Positions 27,949 through 36,689 of a DNA stretch of 64,000 nucleotides are shown here, one piece after another. Source of the stretch: Bacillus sp. CGMCC 1.16541. GTDB taxonomy: Bacteria; Bacillota; Bacilli; Bacillales; Bacillaceae_H. Under the pieces are notes generated by a model. The model had not been told where the DNA came from. It did no database searches and worked only from the letters and a program-made list of their open reading frames with translations. Where the stretch lies: NCBI RefSeq assembly GCF_003184905.1, contig NZ_QFRU01000001.1, positions 124,001 through 188,000 on the forward strand, given 5' to 3'. A program made the translations under genes and the position numbers. Position 1 is the first letter of the stretch, and every line of letters starts with the position of its first letter.

Positions 27949-28335
27949 ATGAAGCTGTTTCGCTTTGCTCAAGAAGAAGGAACATTAATTACCCAGTATG
28001 ATTCGCACTTTAAGATGACAAAATTGTTAGCCAACACCGGGGATGTCCATATGAGCTGTATGTATGTCAATAGTGGGGATTGCATCGGGACTCACGAAAC
28101 AACCGTTCCACAATTGTTTCTTGTTGTACAGGGAGAAGGGATTGTTCGAGGAAGTGATAAACAAGAAATGCGAGTTAAAGCTGGCGAAGCAGCCTTTTGG
28201 AAAGCTGGTGAATACCATGCTGCTCGAAGTGAAACAGGCATGATGGCCATTGTCATTGAAGGACTAGATATTAAACCTGACCAATTCATGAAAGAATTCC
28301 TACCTACCCCTACTCCTGAAACTTCTCTATACTAA
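27949..28335 (+). CDS. Cupin-domain protein
   Basis: The 128-residue protein has a single cupin barrel, with CIGTHETTVPQLFLVVQGEGIVRGSD (about 45-70) and AAFWKAGEYHAARSE (about 82-96) as the two cupin motifs. His and Glu residues are in metal-binding places. A CAAGGGAGATGACACG ribosome site precedes the ATG. It is alone on the + strand and the substrate cannot be inferred. Confidence 0.85.
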   Translation: MKLFRFAQEEGTLITQYDSHFKMTKLLANTGDVHMSCMYVNSGDCIGTHETTVPQLFLVVQGEGIVRGSDKQEMRVKAGEAAFWKAGEYHAARSETGMMAIVIEGLDIKPDQFMKEFLPTPTPETSLY

Positions 28336-28342
28336 ATAAAAC

Positions 28343-28388
28343 AAGCCCCTGCCATCCTTTGGATCATAAAAGGATGAAGCAAGGGCTT
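28343..28388. terminator. Convergent terminator, cupin and RsbR-like genes
   Basis: AAGCCCCTGC (28343-28352) pairs with GCAAGGGCTT (28379-28388), enclosing CCTTT/AAAGG. It sits between two convergent stop codons and can serve both. Confidence 0.7.
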
Positions 28389-28390
28389 TC

Positions 28391-29248
28391 TTATGCGTGT
28401 ATCTTCATTTCTAATCCAATCGAAGCAAGAGCTTTCGCTAAATTCGACTGCGTCGGGATATTTGAGAAGTCGAGGCCAAGATTGACCGCCGTTTGCGCAA
28501 CTTCAGGGCGAATACCTGATAAAATCGCTTGAATACCTAATAATCGTAACGTGTCAACTACTTGAAAGATTTGATGTGCTACCATCGTGTCAACAATTGG
28601 CACACCTGATAAATCAATAAACAAATGAGATATTTTACGTTCTTCACATTGTCTCAATGTTGATTCTAAAATATATTTCGCTCGGTTCGTATCAATGTCA
28701 CCGACTAAAGGTAACACACCAATCGTTGCTGTAATCGGTATAATAGGTGAACTTAATTCATTAATCATTTCTTGTTGAGCTGTTAACAACTCATGATTAA
28801 ATTTGTAGTATTCTTCTACAAATTGTGTAATCACATAATCAAATGAACGATTCATCATGTCACTCCACTTTAATACATCTACTGTTGAAACTTCCGACTC
28901 ATACTCGATGACATACTGTTTAATCACATCCCAAAACGCTGTTCGTAAATTGTAGAATTGTTGAATGATTTCATAGATTGGTGTTTGATTGGAAGCTCGA
29001 CGCTCTGCTACTTCTTCGGTCCACTCTTTTATTCCTTGTTCAAAACCACTTTCATCATTATGAAACATTTTACATACTGCTTGAATGAGAATTCGAGTTG
29101 AATGACTTAGCTTTTCTTCTATCTCAATCGGAGCATCCGCTGAGTAAATAGAATGCGACTTTATTTCTCTCGCTTGTAACCATCCTTCTAATATCGTGTC
29201 ACACTCGTTAAGTAAATGAGTATAAAATTGATTTGTTTGTGTTTCCAT
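28391..29248 (-). CDS. RsbR-family stressosome STAS protein
   Basis: The 285-residue protein starts at the ATG at 29246-29248 after GAGGTG; a longer frame upstream lacks a ribosome site. The N-terminal half is a non-haem-globin RsbR-like sensor domain (about 1-145) and the C-terminal half a STAS domain. HLFIDLSGVPIVDTMVA and LSGIRPEVAQTAV hold the two segments phosphorylated by RsbT in stressosome proteins (Ser in DLSG, Thr in AQT). It would tune sigma-B or related stress signalling. Its own rsbS and rsbT are not nearby. Confidence 0.85.
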   Translation of the reverse strand: METQTNQFYTHLLNECDTILEGWLQAREIKSHSIYSADAPIEIEEKLSHSTRILIQAVCKMFHNDESGFEQGIKEWTEEVAERRASNQTPIYEIIQQFYNLRTAFWDVIKQYVIEYESEVSTVDVLKWSDMMNRSFDYVITQFVEEYYKFNHELLTAQQEMINELSSPIIPITATIGVLPLVGDIDTNRAKYILESTLRQCEERKISHLFIDLSGVPIVDTMVAHQIFQVVDTLRLLGIQAILSGIRPEVAQTAVNLGLDFSNIPTQSNLAKALASIGLEMKIHA

Positions 29249-29374
29249 CTCTACACCTCTATTAATTAGTTCGCACTCTATGATTCTATTCCAAAAGAAT
29301 AAGTATGTAAAAAAGCAAAACGAAAGCGATTGTGTCAAAAGAAGAACGAACCTCTCCTTTTGACACACACTTTC

Positions 29375-30895
29375 TTAGTTCAATAATCCTTTCGCCGTTA
29401 AATATTCTTTCGCAACGTCTGCAGCCATTCTTCCTTCTACGTTTACTTGATAATTCATCTCACGCATTTCATCATCTGTAATTTGACCAGCAAGTTTATT
29501 GAGTGCACTCTCAACTTCTGGATACTTTTCGACTGTTTCTTTTCGCAAAAGCGGCGCGCCTTGATATGGCGGGAATAACCCTTGATCATCTTCTAACACT
29601 TTCAAATTAAACTGCTTGATTTCGGCATCAGTAGAATACGCATCAATTAAGTTAATATCTCCTGTTTCAATTGCTCGATAACGTAGCTTCGGTTCCATCG
29701 TTTGCAAGTTATTAAATGTGAGGCCATATTCTTTTTGAATCCCAACATAACCATCTTCTCGATCTTTAAACTCTAGCGTAAACCCTACTTTTAGCTCATC
29801 TACAACATTCTGTAAGTCAGAGATTGTATTCAAATTCTTTACCTCAGCAAATTCAGTCGGTACCGCTAACGCGTACGTATTGTTGAACTGCATCGGCTCT
29901 AAATAAGCAAGATTAAATTGTTCGTCCATTCCTCTTTTTGCTTGTTCATACACTTCTCGTGCATCGTTACTTACGGCTTGTTCTTTCATATGTGTGACAA
30001 TAACTGTTCCTGTAAATTCAGGGAATACATCAATCTCTCCACTCTGTAACGCTTGATACACAAACGTTGTTTTTCCCATTGATGGCTTTAACCCTACTTT
30101 CAAATCCGTTTCTTCTTCAATTAACAACTTATACATATTAATTAAAATGTCAGGTTCCGCACCAATTTTACCCGCGATGACTAAATCTGGCTCTGCTGCT
30201 TTCATAAACGCAAACGGTGACGCAAGAAGCAAGACAAGCACAGTCGCTAAAATAAATGATCGCTTTCCTGACCCTTTTCGTGATGATTGTTCAATGCCCC
30301 GAAGAACGACGTCAAATAAAATGGCTAATATCGCAGCAGGTATTGCTCCTAATAAAATAAGACCATTATCATTTCGGTCAATTCCAAGCAAGATGAGACT
30401 TCCTAATCCCCCTGCTCCAATTAACGCAACGATTGTAGCGGTTCCGATAATCAGTACCATCGCTGTTCGTATTCCAGCCATAATAACCGGTAACGCAAGA
30501 GGGAGCTCTACTTTCCAAAGTCGTTTAGATGACGTCATCCCCATCGCTCTCGCTGCTTCAATTAACGATGAATCGACTTCTTTAATTCCTGTATATGTAT
30601 TACGCAAGATTGGTAATAACGAATATAAAAAGAGCGCAATAATTGCTGGTACTTTTCCAATTCCAAAAAGAGGAATTAGTAACCCTAGTAGCGCAAGAGA
30701 CGGGACCGTTTGTAAAACAGCTGTCACTCCGATAATTAGCTCTGCTATTTTTGGTTTTCTCGTTAAATAAATACCTAACGGAACAGAGATGGCTACCGCA
30801 ATAATAAGTGCTAGTACTGAAATTTGAATATGCTCTAATAACGCTTGTAAAAGTTCCGATCCACGCGCTTCTAGTAATGCTTGAACAGCATTCAT
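29375..30895 (-). CDS. opuFB: Compatible-solute ABC transporter, permease fused to substrate-binding domain (OpuFB type)
   Basis: The 506-residue fusion has an OpuCB/OpuBB-like permease in the first ~210 residues, with six helices and the EAA loop VDSSLIEAARAMGMTSSKRLWKVELPLA. After a further hydrophobic segment (about 215-232) comes an OpuCC-like extracellular binding domain (LVIAGKIGAEPDILINMYKLL). Fused membrane/binding subunits define the OpuF systems that import glycine betaine and relatives under osmotic stress. The ATPase gene overlaps by 4 bp. The aromatic ligand cage was not assigned residue by residue. Confidence 0.88.
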   Translation of the reverse strand: MNAVQALLEARGSELLQALLEHIQISVLALIIAVAISVPLGIYLTRKPKIAELIIGVTAVLQTVPSLALLGLLIPLFGIGKVPAIIALFLYSLLPILRNTYTGIKEVDSSLIEAARAMGMTSSKRLWKVELPLALPVIMAGIRTAMVLIIGTATIVALIGAGGLGSLILLGIDRNDNGLILLGAIPAAILAILFDVVLRGIEQSSRKGSGKRSFILATVLVLLLASPFAFMKAAEPDLVIAGKIGAEPDILINMYKLLIEEETDLKVGLKPSMGKTTFVYQALQSGEIDVFPEFTGTVIVTHMKEQAVSNDAREVYEQAKRGMDEQFNLAYLEPMQFNNTYALAVPTEFAEVKNLNTISDLQNVVDELKVGFTLEFKDREDGYVGIQKEYGLTFNNLQTMEPKLRYRAIETGDINLIDAYSTDAEIKQFNLKVLEDDQGLFPPYQGAPLLRKETVEKYPEVESALNKLAGQITDDEMREMNYQVNVEGRMAADVAKEYLTAKGLLN

Positions 30896-31851
30896 CGTGC
30901 TATCACTCTCCCTTCTTTACGTTGCTCATAAAGAAAAGTGACGACACTTTGACGGGTAATCACACCGATTTGAATACTATTTTCCACAATGCTAACTCCT
31001 TCGTGATGTCGCAGTTTTTCTAACGCATCACCAATGGTTTCGTTGGCATCCATGATTTCTGAGGTTTCAATCGGTATGTGAACACTTCCTTTTTGCACAA
31101 ATTCTTTTAATGAAAGATCAAGCACAGTTTGTTGGTCACCAATAAATGATTTTACAAACTCATTTTTGGGGCGTTTAATGAAATCTTCCGCTGTCCCGAC
31201 TTGAACCACTTCACCGTCTTTCATTAAACAAATTCGGTCGCCAAGCTTTAACGCTTCACTCATATCATGTGTTACAAACACAATGGTTTTCTGAATCTTT
31301 TCTTTTAATCGTAAAAAATCTTCTTGCAACTGTTCGCGACTTAGTGGATCGAGTGCACTAAACGGTTCATCCATTAAAATAATAGGAGGATCTGCTGCAA
31401 GTGCACGTGCTACTCCTACTCGTTGCTGTTGACCCCCTGATAATTCAGAAGGCTTGCGATTTCGATAAATATGAGGTTCTAATCCTACTAGCTCTAACAA
31501 TTCATCCACGCGTTTTTGAATATCGTCTTTTTTCCACGACTTTAATTCAGGAACAATCGCAATATTTTCTGCAATCGTCATATGTGGAAATAACGCAATC
31601 TGTTGAAGTACATAGCCAATATTCCAACGAAGCTCATGAACTTTATGATCAATCACTCGTTTGTCGTTAATATATAAATCACCATCTGTTACTTCGTGCA
31701 ACCGATTAATAAGCTTGAGTGTCGTCGTCTTCCCACACCCACTCGGCCCGATAAACACAAAAAACTCACCGTCTTTAATCTCTAAATCCACATCATGAAC
31801 GGCTTTTGTTCCATCTTCATACACTTTAGATACATGCTTGAATGTAATCAA
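30892..31851 (-). CDS. opuFA: Compatible-solute ABC transporter ATPase (OpuFA type)
   Basis: The 319-residue ATPase has Walker A GPSGCGKTTTLKLI (about 35-48), signature ELSGGQQQRVGVARAL and Walker B PIILMDEPFSALD. The C-terminal tail carries two CBS-like segments (ETSEIMDANETIGDALEKLRH, SIQIGVITRQSVVTFL), as in OpuA/OpuC ATPases, where CBS domains respond to ionic strength. It is the first gene of a two-gene operon with opuFB. Confidence 0.92.
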   Translation of the reverse strand: MITFKHVSKVYEDGTKAVHDVDLEIKDGEFFVFIGPSGCGKTTTLKLINRLHEVTDGDLYINDKRVIDHKVHELRWNIGYVLQQIALFPHMTIAENIAIVPELKSWKKDDIQKRVDELLELVGLEPHIYRNRKPSELSGGQQQRVGVARALAADPPIILMDEPFSALDPLSREQLQEDFLRLKEKIQKTIVFVTHDMSEALKLGDRICLMKDGEVVQVGTAEDFIKRPKNEFVKSFIGDQQTVLDLSLKEFVQKGSVHIPIETSEIMDANETIGDALEKLRHHEGVSIVENSIQIGVITRQSVVTFLYEQRKEGRVIAR

Positions 31852-31966
31852 TCCAACCGCACTCCTCGCTCATTTATTCATAACAATAACTCATACCCCT
31901 TCGATTCATCGCCGAAACCTCTTTTTCTTATTTTTTCTAGTTCTACTGTTTTTATCCTCACGTACA

Positions 31967-32065
31967 AAACAAAAAAACACACTTTTTTCAGTAAAAGTGT
32001 GGGGATTACATGCTCTCATTTTATGAAGAAAACTAAAAAATAGAAGGCTTAGTACCTTCTATTTT
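31967..32065 (-). terminator. Tandem terminators after the propeptide gene
   Basis: The first hairpin, AAAATAGAAGG (32037-32047) with CCTTCTATTTT (32055-32065), begins 7 bp beyond the propeptide stop. The second, CACACTTTT (31978-31986) with AAAAGTGTG (31993-32001), is followed by a T-run on the minus strand. Together they isolate the regulator/peptide pair from opuFA. Confidence 0.75.
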
Positions 32066-32071
32066 TGGAGA

Positions 32072-32209
32072 TTAATGTTGAGCTGGTAAGATATACGCTT
32101 TGAATGTCGGCTCTTCAGCTTGAACTGTTACCGTTCCTGTTCCTCCAAATGCAAATACCGCTGCCGCTACAGTCACTACCATACTTAACTTCATTATTGT
32201 TTTTTTCAT
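32072..32209 (-). CDS. Secreted 45-residue propeptide, probable quorum-sensing signal
   Basis: The 45-codon gene begins at the ATG at 32207-32209, 8 bp after AGGAGG; another ATG two codons earlier is too close to the ribosome site. It encodes a Lys-start signal peptide (MKKTIMKLSMVVTVAAAVFA), a likely signal-peptidase site after VQA, and a 14-residue tail EEPTFKAYILPAQH. Size and architecture match PapR, NprX and Phr precursors, whose C-terminal 5-8 residues act as re-imported signals. It lies 145 bp downstream of an HTH-TPR receptor on the same strand, as papR lies after plcR. The active peptide, for example YILPAQH, is inferred. Confidence 0.75.
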   Translation of the reverse strand: MKKTIMKLSMVVTVAAAVFAFGGTGTVTVQAEEPTFKAYILPAQH

Positions 32210-32354
32210 TTTCATTTCCTCCTAAAATATTATTTATAAACCTATTGTACTACAAACTAAAAATTGTTACTTTTCTTTCTACAGAGCGTATACCGGCTAT
32301 TTTCTAACCAAATATTAGTTTTACTCCTATTTTCTTAAAAAATTATAATAATAG

Positions 32355-33236
32355 TTATATTTCAATACTCAGTTTTTCAAGCTCTCTTTTTACAATATTA
32401 ATTAACTGCTTGTTACTACTAAGGTCAAAAATTAATATAGCCTTCTTAAAATAATCGACAGCTTCTTTCTCTCTTTTTAATTGGGCCATTGAATAACCTA
32501 CCATGTAATAAAGCTCCCCAAGTAAATACATACTTTCATTACTCACACATTGTTTTACACCTTTCAGTGCAAACTGAATGGCTTCTTGATAGTTTCCACT
32601 TCTTCCATACGTGCGTGATACTCCATACAAAATTCTCACTTTAATTTGCGGATCTTTTATTTGTGGGAGCTGACTTAAATGTTGCAATGCTTTTTTAAAT
32701 GAAGCAATGGCGTGTTCATATTCATTTTCTTCATCATACACAATGGCCATGCTCGTCAAGATTTCAATTTCTCTTTCTTTATAATAATGCTCTCGAGTCT
32801 GGGTAATCTCTAATGCGTGTTGTAAAATTTTTAGTGCATCCTCTTTTTGCTTATATAAATAATACGTACAAATTCCCTCATGCCAAATTAAAAACTGCTT
32901 GTTCGACGGAGTTTGAAAAAGTGGGCTTGTTTTTTCTTTTTCAATCATAAACGCAACCGATTCATAATCGCGCTGTCTTACGTATCGTCGAATGAGTCCT
33001 TTTACTTCATCTACGTAGTCAAGTCGAGGCGTGTTCATATTTTCAAAGAAATAGTTCATGTCTACTCCAAGGCGCCTTGAGATTTCATATAACGTATTAC
33101 TGTATGGAAATTCAGTTCCTTTTTCAAGCTTGCTTATTTGCGCTTGAGAACAAATACCTTCGGCAAGCTCTTGTTGTGATAAGCCTGCGAGTTGTCGCAG
33201 CTCACGAATAATATGGCCTAATTGTTTTTGCTGCAT
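32355..33236 (-). CDS. PlcR/RRNPP-like HTH-TPR transcriptional regulator
   Basis: The 293-residue protein starts at the ATG at 33234-33236 (AAAGGGG upstream); the longer frame lacks a ribosome site. Residues 6-62 form a Cro/C1-type helix-turn-helix (IIRELRQLAGLSQQELAEGICSQAQISKLEKG). Residues about 75-290 form TPR-like helical repeats (EHAIASFKKALQHL, NYQEAIQFALKGVK, LGELYYMVGYSMAQLKREKEAVDYFKKAI). PlcR (285 residues) has the same layout and binds the PapR peptide through its TPRs. The adjoining downstream gene encodes a PapR-like propeptide. Target genes are unknown. Confidence 0.85.
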   Translation of the reverse strand: MQQKQLGHIIRELRQLAGLSQQELAEGICSQAQISKLEKGTEFPYSNTLYEISRRLGVDMNYFFENMNTPRLDYVDEVKGLIRRYVRQRDYESVAFMIEKEKTSPLFQTPSNKQFLIWHEGICTYYLYKQKEDALKILQHALEITQTREHYYKEREIEILTSMAIVYDEENEYEHAIASFKKALQHLSQLPQIKDPQIKVRILYGVSRTYGRSGNYQEAIQFALKGVKQCVSNESMYLLGELYYMVGYSMAQLKREKEAVDYFKKAILIFDLSSNKQLINIVKRELEKLSIEI

Positions 33237-33424
33237 CTTCTTTTCCCCTTTAACGCTAAAATCATGTTGCATTCATTATACAGTAGAATTATGACTAATA
33301 GCATATAAAAAAGTGATGATTTTTCAGAAAATAAGCACAAATGACTATTTATTTCACTTTTAAAATGTATTTCTTCTACTTCTAGCGACAAATCTTGAGA
33401 GATTGAGAAATGCAAAATCCCATA

Positions 33425-33464
33425 CAAAAAAAAAGACACCTGGTTTTAACCAAGTGCCTTTTTA
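33425..33464 (-). terminator. Terminator of the tRNA-Thr gene
   Basis: On the minus strand GGCACTTGGTT pairs with AACCAGGTGTC (two G-T wobbles), followed by about ten T residues. It lies just downstream of the tRNA 3' end. Confidence 0.75.
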
Positions 33465-33469
33465 GATGA

Positions 33470-33543
33470 TGCTGATGACAGGGATCGAACCTGCGACCTC
33501 ATCCTTACCATGGATGCGCTACTACCTACTGAGCTACATCAGC
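33470..33543 (-). tRNA. tRNA-Thr (anticodon GGT)
   Basis: The minus strand folds as a tRNA. The acceptor stem is GCTGATG/CATCAGC with discriminator A. The anticodon arm is CATCC-ATGGTAA-GGATG, giving anticodon GGT (Thr, codons ACC/ACU). The variable loop is AGGTC and the T arm GCAGG-TTCGATC-CCTGT. The D stem has only three good pairs because of an extra T before AGC. CCA is not encoded. The gene stands alone with its own terminator. Confidence 0.9.
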
Positions 33544-33793
33544 GTTAGACATTTATAATTGTATCATATGTAAAGAAAAATGGAAATAGTTTTAAACTGT
33601 TTTTTATATTTAACATAGCATTTTAAACAAAAAGCAGCTATTGATATAAGTAAATACTCTTACCCTCACAAAAGGCTCGGCACTGACTAATGACAAAATC
33701 ATTTGACAAATTGATTCCTATAGAATAAAAAGTGACTTTGTGCTATCTTATTAACATGTTTAGTTGAGATGTTTTATAGGAGGTTCTTTGTTC

Positions 33794-34894
33794 GTGTTTG
33801 ATTTTACATTAACCGTAGATGAATGGAAAAATATCGGAATTGCGATTGGGATTTTTGTTGTTTTTCTTGGTTTACGAAAATTGTTTACAACGTATCTATT
33901 TAAATTTATTATCGGGCTTGTCAAAAACATAAAGGTTGATATTGTAACCAACATACTTGAAGCTTTTGAAAAGCCACTTCGCTGGGTTTTCGTTATTATC
34001 GGGATTCAAGTGGCTCTCCCTTATTTACCATTTGAACTTTTATCCGCTACAGTCGAAGGGAAAATTGTTCGTTCTGCGTTTATGATTTTAATAGGTTGGG
34101 GGTTTTTCAATCTAGCAGATTCTACTTCTTTGTTCTTTTCAACGTTCTCAAAAAACTTTGACTTCCAAGTGGACCGCATTATTATTCCATTTGTTGAAAA
34201 GACCATTCGCGTCATTGTGATTGCTTTATCTGTATCTGTCATTGCGGATCAATGGGGCTTTAACGTAAATGGATTTGTTGCTGGTCTTGGTATTGGTGGA
34301 CTCGCATTTGCTCTTGCAGCACGCGAAGCACTTGCGAACCTTTTTGGTGGAGTGGTTATTATTACAGAAAAACCTTTTACGATTGGGGATTGGATTAAAA
34401 CACCAAGCGTTGAAGGTGTTGTAGAAGACATTTCATTCAGAAGTACAAGAGTCCGTACATTTGCTCAAGCGCTTGTGACGGTTCCAAACTCCACACTTTC
34501 CAATGAACCCATTATCAACTGGGCCAAAATGGGTAAGCGCCAAATTGCATTTCATTTAGGTGTCACATATGATACACCGAAAGCAAAGTTAGAAAAAGTA
34601 GTGAAAGAGATTAAAGAGATGTTAATTGAACATCCAGAGATTCATAACGAAGTGATCTTCGTAAACTTTGATCGCTTTAGCGATTCAAGTTTAGATTTAT
34701 ATTTATACTTCTTTACAAACACAACGATGTTTGGTGATTATTTAACTGTAAAAGAAGATGTAAACTTTCGCATTATGGAAATATTAGAAAAAGAACATGT
34801 TGAAATTGCTTTTCCAACACGCACACTCGTTATTCAAAAAGATGGGCAACCTGTCAAAGAACAAGAAGAATTTTTCGAACGCTCACGTGGATAA
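33794..34894 (+). CDS. Small-conductance mechanosensitive channel, MscS family
   Basis: About 366 residues with four N-terminal membrane helices and the MscS core. The pore helix region is GFVAGLGIGGLAFALAAREALANLFGGVVII, followed by the beta domain starting FTIGDWIKTPSVEGVVEDISFRSTRVRTF and ending in VPNSTLSNEPIINW. It releases solutes during hypo-osmotic shock, matching the OpuF system nearby. Start choice is uncertain. The first ATG (33764) contains the AGGAGG within its own codons, so GTG at 33794 (10 bp spacing) or TTG at 33788 is more likely. Confidence 0.87.
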   Translation: MFDFTLTVDEWKNIGIAIGIFVVFLGLRKLFTTYLFKFIIGLVKNIKVDIVTNILEAFEKPLRWVFVIIGIQVALPYLPFELLSATVEGKIVRSAFMILIGWGFFNLADSTSLFFSTFSKNFDFQVDRIIIPFVEKTIRVIVIALSVSVIADQWGFNVNGFVAGLGIGGLAFALAAREALANLFGGVVIITEKPFTIGDWIKTPSVEGVVEDISFRSTRVRTFAQALVTVPNSTLSNEPIINWAKMGKRQIAFHLGVTYDTPKAKLEKVVKEIKEMLIEHPEIHNEVIFVNFDRFSDSSLDLYLYFFTNTTMFGDYLTVKEDVNFRIMEILEKEHVEIAFPTRTLVIQKDGQPVKEQEEFFERSRG

Positions 34895-34896
34895 TA

Positions 34897-34923
34897 AAAA
34901 AGCCTCCTTTATGGAGGCTTTTT
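34897..34923. terminator. Bidirectional terminator, mscS and zinc-ribbon gene
   Basis: AAAAAGCCTCC (34897-34907) pairs with GGAGGCTTTTT (34913-34923) directly after the mscS stop codon and at the end of the convergent gene. Confidence 0.85.
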
Positions 34924-35087
34924 CACTGTTTTTCACCGCAAATCGGACAATAAAACGTATGCCCATCTTGAGGTTGTTTGACTTGAATAACGGTTTCGTG
35001 TTTACAGTCTCGACATAACACTAATCCGTACGTGTACTTTTGATTCGTTGGTGCTTGCGACTTTAGCTGTTCTGTGTATGCCTGCAT
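34923..35087 (-). CDS. Small zinc-ribbon protein
   Basis: This 54-codon gene is on the reverse strand between mscS and the CorC-like gene. The product starts MQAYTEQLKSQAPTNQKYTY and contains CRDC and CPICG, 22 residues from first to last Cys, spaced as a zinc ribbon. An AGGGGTG ribosome site precedes the ATG at 35085-35087. Its function is unknown; such ribbons usually mediate protein or nucleic-acid contacts. Confidence 0.7.
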   Translation of the reverse strand: MQAYTEQLKSQAPTNQKYTYGLVLCRDCKHETVIQVKQPQDGHTFYCPICGEKQ

Positions 35088-35165
35088 CTTCCACACCCCT
35101 ATCTAATGAAATAACAATAGTTAAATAGTAACTTATTTAGAAAAAATTGTATATATATTCTCATA

Positions 35166-35204
35166 AAAAAGGTACACACAGTTTTTAGCTGTCTGTACCT
35201 TTTT
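35166..35204 (-). terminator. Terminator after the CorC/HlyC-like gene
   Basis: AAAAAGGTAC pairs with GTACCTTTTT around an inner ACAG/CTGT stem. It begins 4 bp beyond the stop codon of the gene at 35208. Confidence 0.8.
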
Positions 35205-35207
35205 CAC

Positions 35208-36587
35208 TTATGATGTAGCGTTATTTAACGAAATCGTTTGCTGTTTTGCTACTGGTTGAACAACTGCTTCTTGTTGAATCACTTCTGTTTCTACTTGTTC
35301 TTTTGTTACTTCTAAATACTGAATTTGGTGCCCTTCCATCTCTGCTATCTTAAATGTATAAGGGCCATACGTTAATTGCTCGCCTAGTTTGATGTCATAC
35401 TTTTCTGTCAACACCCAACCGCCCATTGTATCAACGTCTGTATCATCAATATCAATACCTAGTAACTCGTTCGCTTCACTTACAAGTACTTTTCCATCAA
35501 GAATATAGTGGTGTTCCTTTACTTCTTGAATAAGCGGACGCTCATCTGCGTCAAACTCATCTCGAATTTCACCAACAATTTCCTCTAAAATATCTTCAAC
35601 CGTAACAAGTCCTGATGTTCCACCATACTCATCAATTAAAATTGCCATATGAATACGTTCCTTTTGCATTTTTAATAATAGGTCATGGATTGGAATTGAT
35701 TCAATCACTTGAATAACAGGACGGATATATTGCGCTAACTTTAACTGATCTTTGTTTTCGTTAAATACCATCTCTGTTAAAATTTCTTTCATATTGACCA
35801 TACCGACAATGTGATCTTTATCACCATCAACGATTGGATAACGTGTAAAACGTTCTTCTTTGACCACTTCGAGAATGTATTCAAGCGTATCTTCTTTATC
35901 AAATGACACGATTTCAGTTCTCGGAGCCATAATTTCTTTTGCTACGCGATCATCGAAGTCAAAAATCTTACTTACATATTTAAACTCAGATTGATTAATT
36001 TCACCGCTTTTATAACTTTCCGATAAAAGAATACGCAACTCTTCCTCGCTATGTGCTAACTCGTGCTCTGATGCTGGCTTTAGTCCAAATAACCCTGTTA
36101 ATAAACGGGCTGATCCATTTAGCACCCAAATGAACGGGAACATAAGACGATAAAACCAAATAAGTGGCTGAGCAAATAACATCGTCACCCTTTCAGCTTT
36201 TTGAATGGCTAACGTTTTAGGCGCCAACTCTCCGACTACAACATGCAAAAATGTAACCGACGCAAAGGCAATACCAAATGATAAGATGGTCGTAACAGAT
36301 TCACTAAGTCCTAGCTCTACAAAAAGCGGGTGAAGCAGCTTTTCAACAGTTGGTTCACCTAACCAACCTAAACCAAGTGCTGTAATCGTAATCCCAAGTT
36401 GACAAGCCGATAAATACTCATCTAAGTGAGTTGTAACCTTTTTGGCAGCCTTTGCCCTAGCGCTACCTCCTGCAACGAGCTGATCAATACGAGAACTACG
36501 TATTTTTACAATCGCAAATTCCGACGCTACGAAAAAAGCGGTTAACGCAATCAAGATCGCGAGTAAAAGTAAGTTAAATATGTCCAA
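35208..36587 (-). CDS. CNNM/CorC-type transporter (DUF21-CBS-HlyC)
   Basis: The 459-residue protein has a DUF21 (CNNM) membrane domain with about four helices (1-about 195) and a CBS pair ([45 protein letters not shown]). A C-terminal CorC/HlyC domain ([22 protein letters not shown]) follows. Bacillus members such as MpfA (YhdP) export Mg2+. Translation is predicted to start at TTG (36585-36587), 7 bp after AAGGA. That ribosome site lies in a hairpin, and an in-frame ATG-TAG lies just upstream (see 36597-36633). Confidence 0.88.
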   Translation of the reverse strand: MDIFNLLLLAILIALTAFFVASEFAIVKIRSSRIDQLVAGGSARAKAAKKVTTHLDEYLSACQLGITITALGLGWLGEPTVEKLLHPLFVELGLSESVTTILSFGIAFASVTFLHVVVGELAPKTLAIQKAERVTMLFAQPLIWFYRLMFPFIWVLNGSARLLTGLFGLKPASEHELAHSEEELRILLSESYKSGEINQSEFKYVSKIFDFDDRVAKEIMAPRTEIVSFDKEDTLEYILEVVKEERFTRYPIVDGDKDHIVGMVNMKEILTEMVFNENKDQLKLAQYIRPVIQVIESIPIHDLLLKMQKERIHMAILIDEYGGTSGLVTVEDILEEIVGEIRDEFDADERPLIQEVKEHHYILDGKVLVSEANELLGIDIDDTDVDTMGGWVLTEKYDIKLGEQLTYGPYTFKIAEMEGHQIQYLEVTKEQVETEVIQQEAVVQPVAKQQTISLNNATS

Positions 36588-36596
36588 GAAACGTTC

Positions 36597-36633
36597 CTTA
36601 TCTCGCTACATGCGAGTAAGGAAGTCACCTCCT
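36597..36633 (-). promoter_or_regulatory. Leader hairpin with start-stop codon pair before the CorC-like gene
   Basis: On the minus strand AGGAGGTGA (36625-36633) is followed by CCTTACTCGC, loop ATGTA, and GCGAGATAAGG. The stem pairs CTCGC with GCGAG and CCTTA with TAAGG, so the AAGG of the gene's ribosome site is sequestered. The loop contributes ATG-TAG, in frame with the TTG start 24 nt downstream of the ATG. This could be a translational switch or a nonsense mutation that moved the start site. Confidence 0.5.
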
Positions 36634-36689
36634 AAAGTTTTAAATTAGACGCTATCGCACAATGACTTTCTTTGCGCTAAACGGAGGAA

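Noticed and set aside
30147-30770. 207-codon + strand frame opposite the opuFB permease domain
   Set aside because: The opposite strand has full family motifs, and the frame's Ser/Ile/Pro-rich composition is typical of an antisense shadow.
33760-33793. Upstream ATG as start of MscS
   Set aside because: Its codons contain the AGGAGG ribosome site, so a start further downstream (TTG or GTG) is more likely.
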